Shown: piece after piece, positions 5,676-5,860 of the stretch | How positions within the stretch are numbered: position 1 is the stretch's first letter | How the letters are laid out: each line of letters opens with the position of its first letter | NCBI GenBank assembly: GCA_900769345.1 | Contig: CAAGGJ010000024.1 | Span: 1-5,860, forward strand | Reading direction: 5' to 3' | DNA length: 5,860 nt | DNA from: Bacteroidales bacterium | GTDB lineage: Bacteria > Bacteroidota > Bacteroidia > Bacteroidales > Muribaculaceae | Program-made: the position numbers and the translations under genes | The notes under the pieces: generated by a model | The model's input: the letters and a program-made list of their open reading frames with translations, nothing else | What the model was told of the DNA's origin: nothing | The model's database searches: none

Positions 5676-5860
5676 ATGATGAAGAAAAGCAAAGAACTAT
5701 TAGGTATGAAGACGGTATTGTTTCTTATCCTGATGCTCGGATGCAGATGGTCAGCCAGTGCAGGAATCGTAAAAGGTACCATCAAATGCAAACAATATAA
5801 TGAACCATTGGTTGGAGCTACAATTATTGTTTCTGATAATAACAAAGGAGCGGCAGCGGA
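5676..5860 (+). CDS. N-terminus of a secreted carboxypeptidase-like-domain protein, probable TonB-dependent/SusC-type receptor (partial)
   Basis: Sixty-one codons are visible before the window ends. Residues 1-29 look like a signal peptide: basic start M-M-K-K-S-K, hydrophobic core V-L-F-L-I-L-M-L, and a likely signal peptidase I site after A-S-A (29). The mature part begins G-I-V-K-G-T-I, followed by E-P-L-V-G-A-T-I-I-V and N-K-G-A-A-A, the typical opening of a carboxypeptidase-regulatory-like beta domain. In Bacteroidota this most often heads TonB-dependent receptors including SusC, though other surface proteins share it. L-G-C at 21-23 is not a good lipobox, since Met rather than Leu/Val/Ile is at -3. 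Possible starts are Met1, Met2 and Met11; Met1 is chosen for proximity to the -7 box. GC is 73 of 185 bases (39 %), lower than in the neighbouring operon. Family class cannot be settled without the rest. Confidence 0.75.
   Translation, partial: MMKKSKELLGMKTVLFLILMLGCRWSASAGIVKGTIKCKQYNEPLVGATIIVSDNNKGAAA

Noticed and set aside
5549..5845. Minus-strand 98-aa ORF
   Set aside because: It runs antisense to the start of the rightward gene, whose signal peptide, beta-domain motif and promoter box are convincing, and extends into promoter DNA. Its translation shows no domain-like features.

Overview
The window looks like chromosome from a Bacteroidota member, most likely order Bacteroidales. The reasons are a lipoprotein with a Cys-Ser-Asp-Asp export signal, an outer-membrane TonB-dependent receptor of a Bacteroidota-type architecture (carboxypeptidase-like domain, plug, barrel, terminal Phe), start codons preceded by A/T-rich sequence instead of a Shine-Dalgarno, and perfect TAnnTTTG -7 promoter boxes. 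Hand-counted lines of the coding DNA are roughly 42-60 % GC, which would fit Muribaculaceae-like or Alistipes/Prevotella-like genomes, but the genus cannot be fixed from this window.

Layout, left to right. Positions 1-109 are an edge fragment holding a 12-bp hairpin (37-48 with 77-88) that is a plausible terminator for the leftward operon. Positions 110-2407 (minus) encode a 765-aa surface lipoprotein: DUF5689-like domain, DUF6359-like domain, choice-of-anchor J (cleaved-adhesin) domain, Gly/Asn linker and a C-terminal beta module. After a 46-nt AT-rich gap, 2454-5186 (minus) encode a 910-aa TonB-dependent receptor. The receptor is first in the transcript and the lipoprotein second. Positions 5187-5675 are a 489-nt AT-rich divergent intergenic region with promoter-like boxes facing both ways, a 7-bp dyad, an 11-bp direct repeat and several tiny ORFs. 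From 5676 to the right edge (plus) is the N-terminus of another secreted protein with a carboxypeptidase-like domain, probably a second TonB-dependent or SusC-type receptor.

How the genes work together. The two minus-strand genes form an outer-membrane uptake pair of the SusCD kind in logic but not in sequence. The receptor would be the TonB-energised gated channel, and the multidomain lipoprotein, probably displayed on the cell surface, takes the position a SusD protein would have. The ligand cannot be read from the sequence. No enzyme, regulator or SusD homologue lies inside the window. Nothing here is clearly a new system; the most interesting points are the non-Sus receptor/lipoprotein pair and the structured divergent intergenic region.
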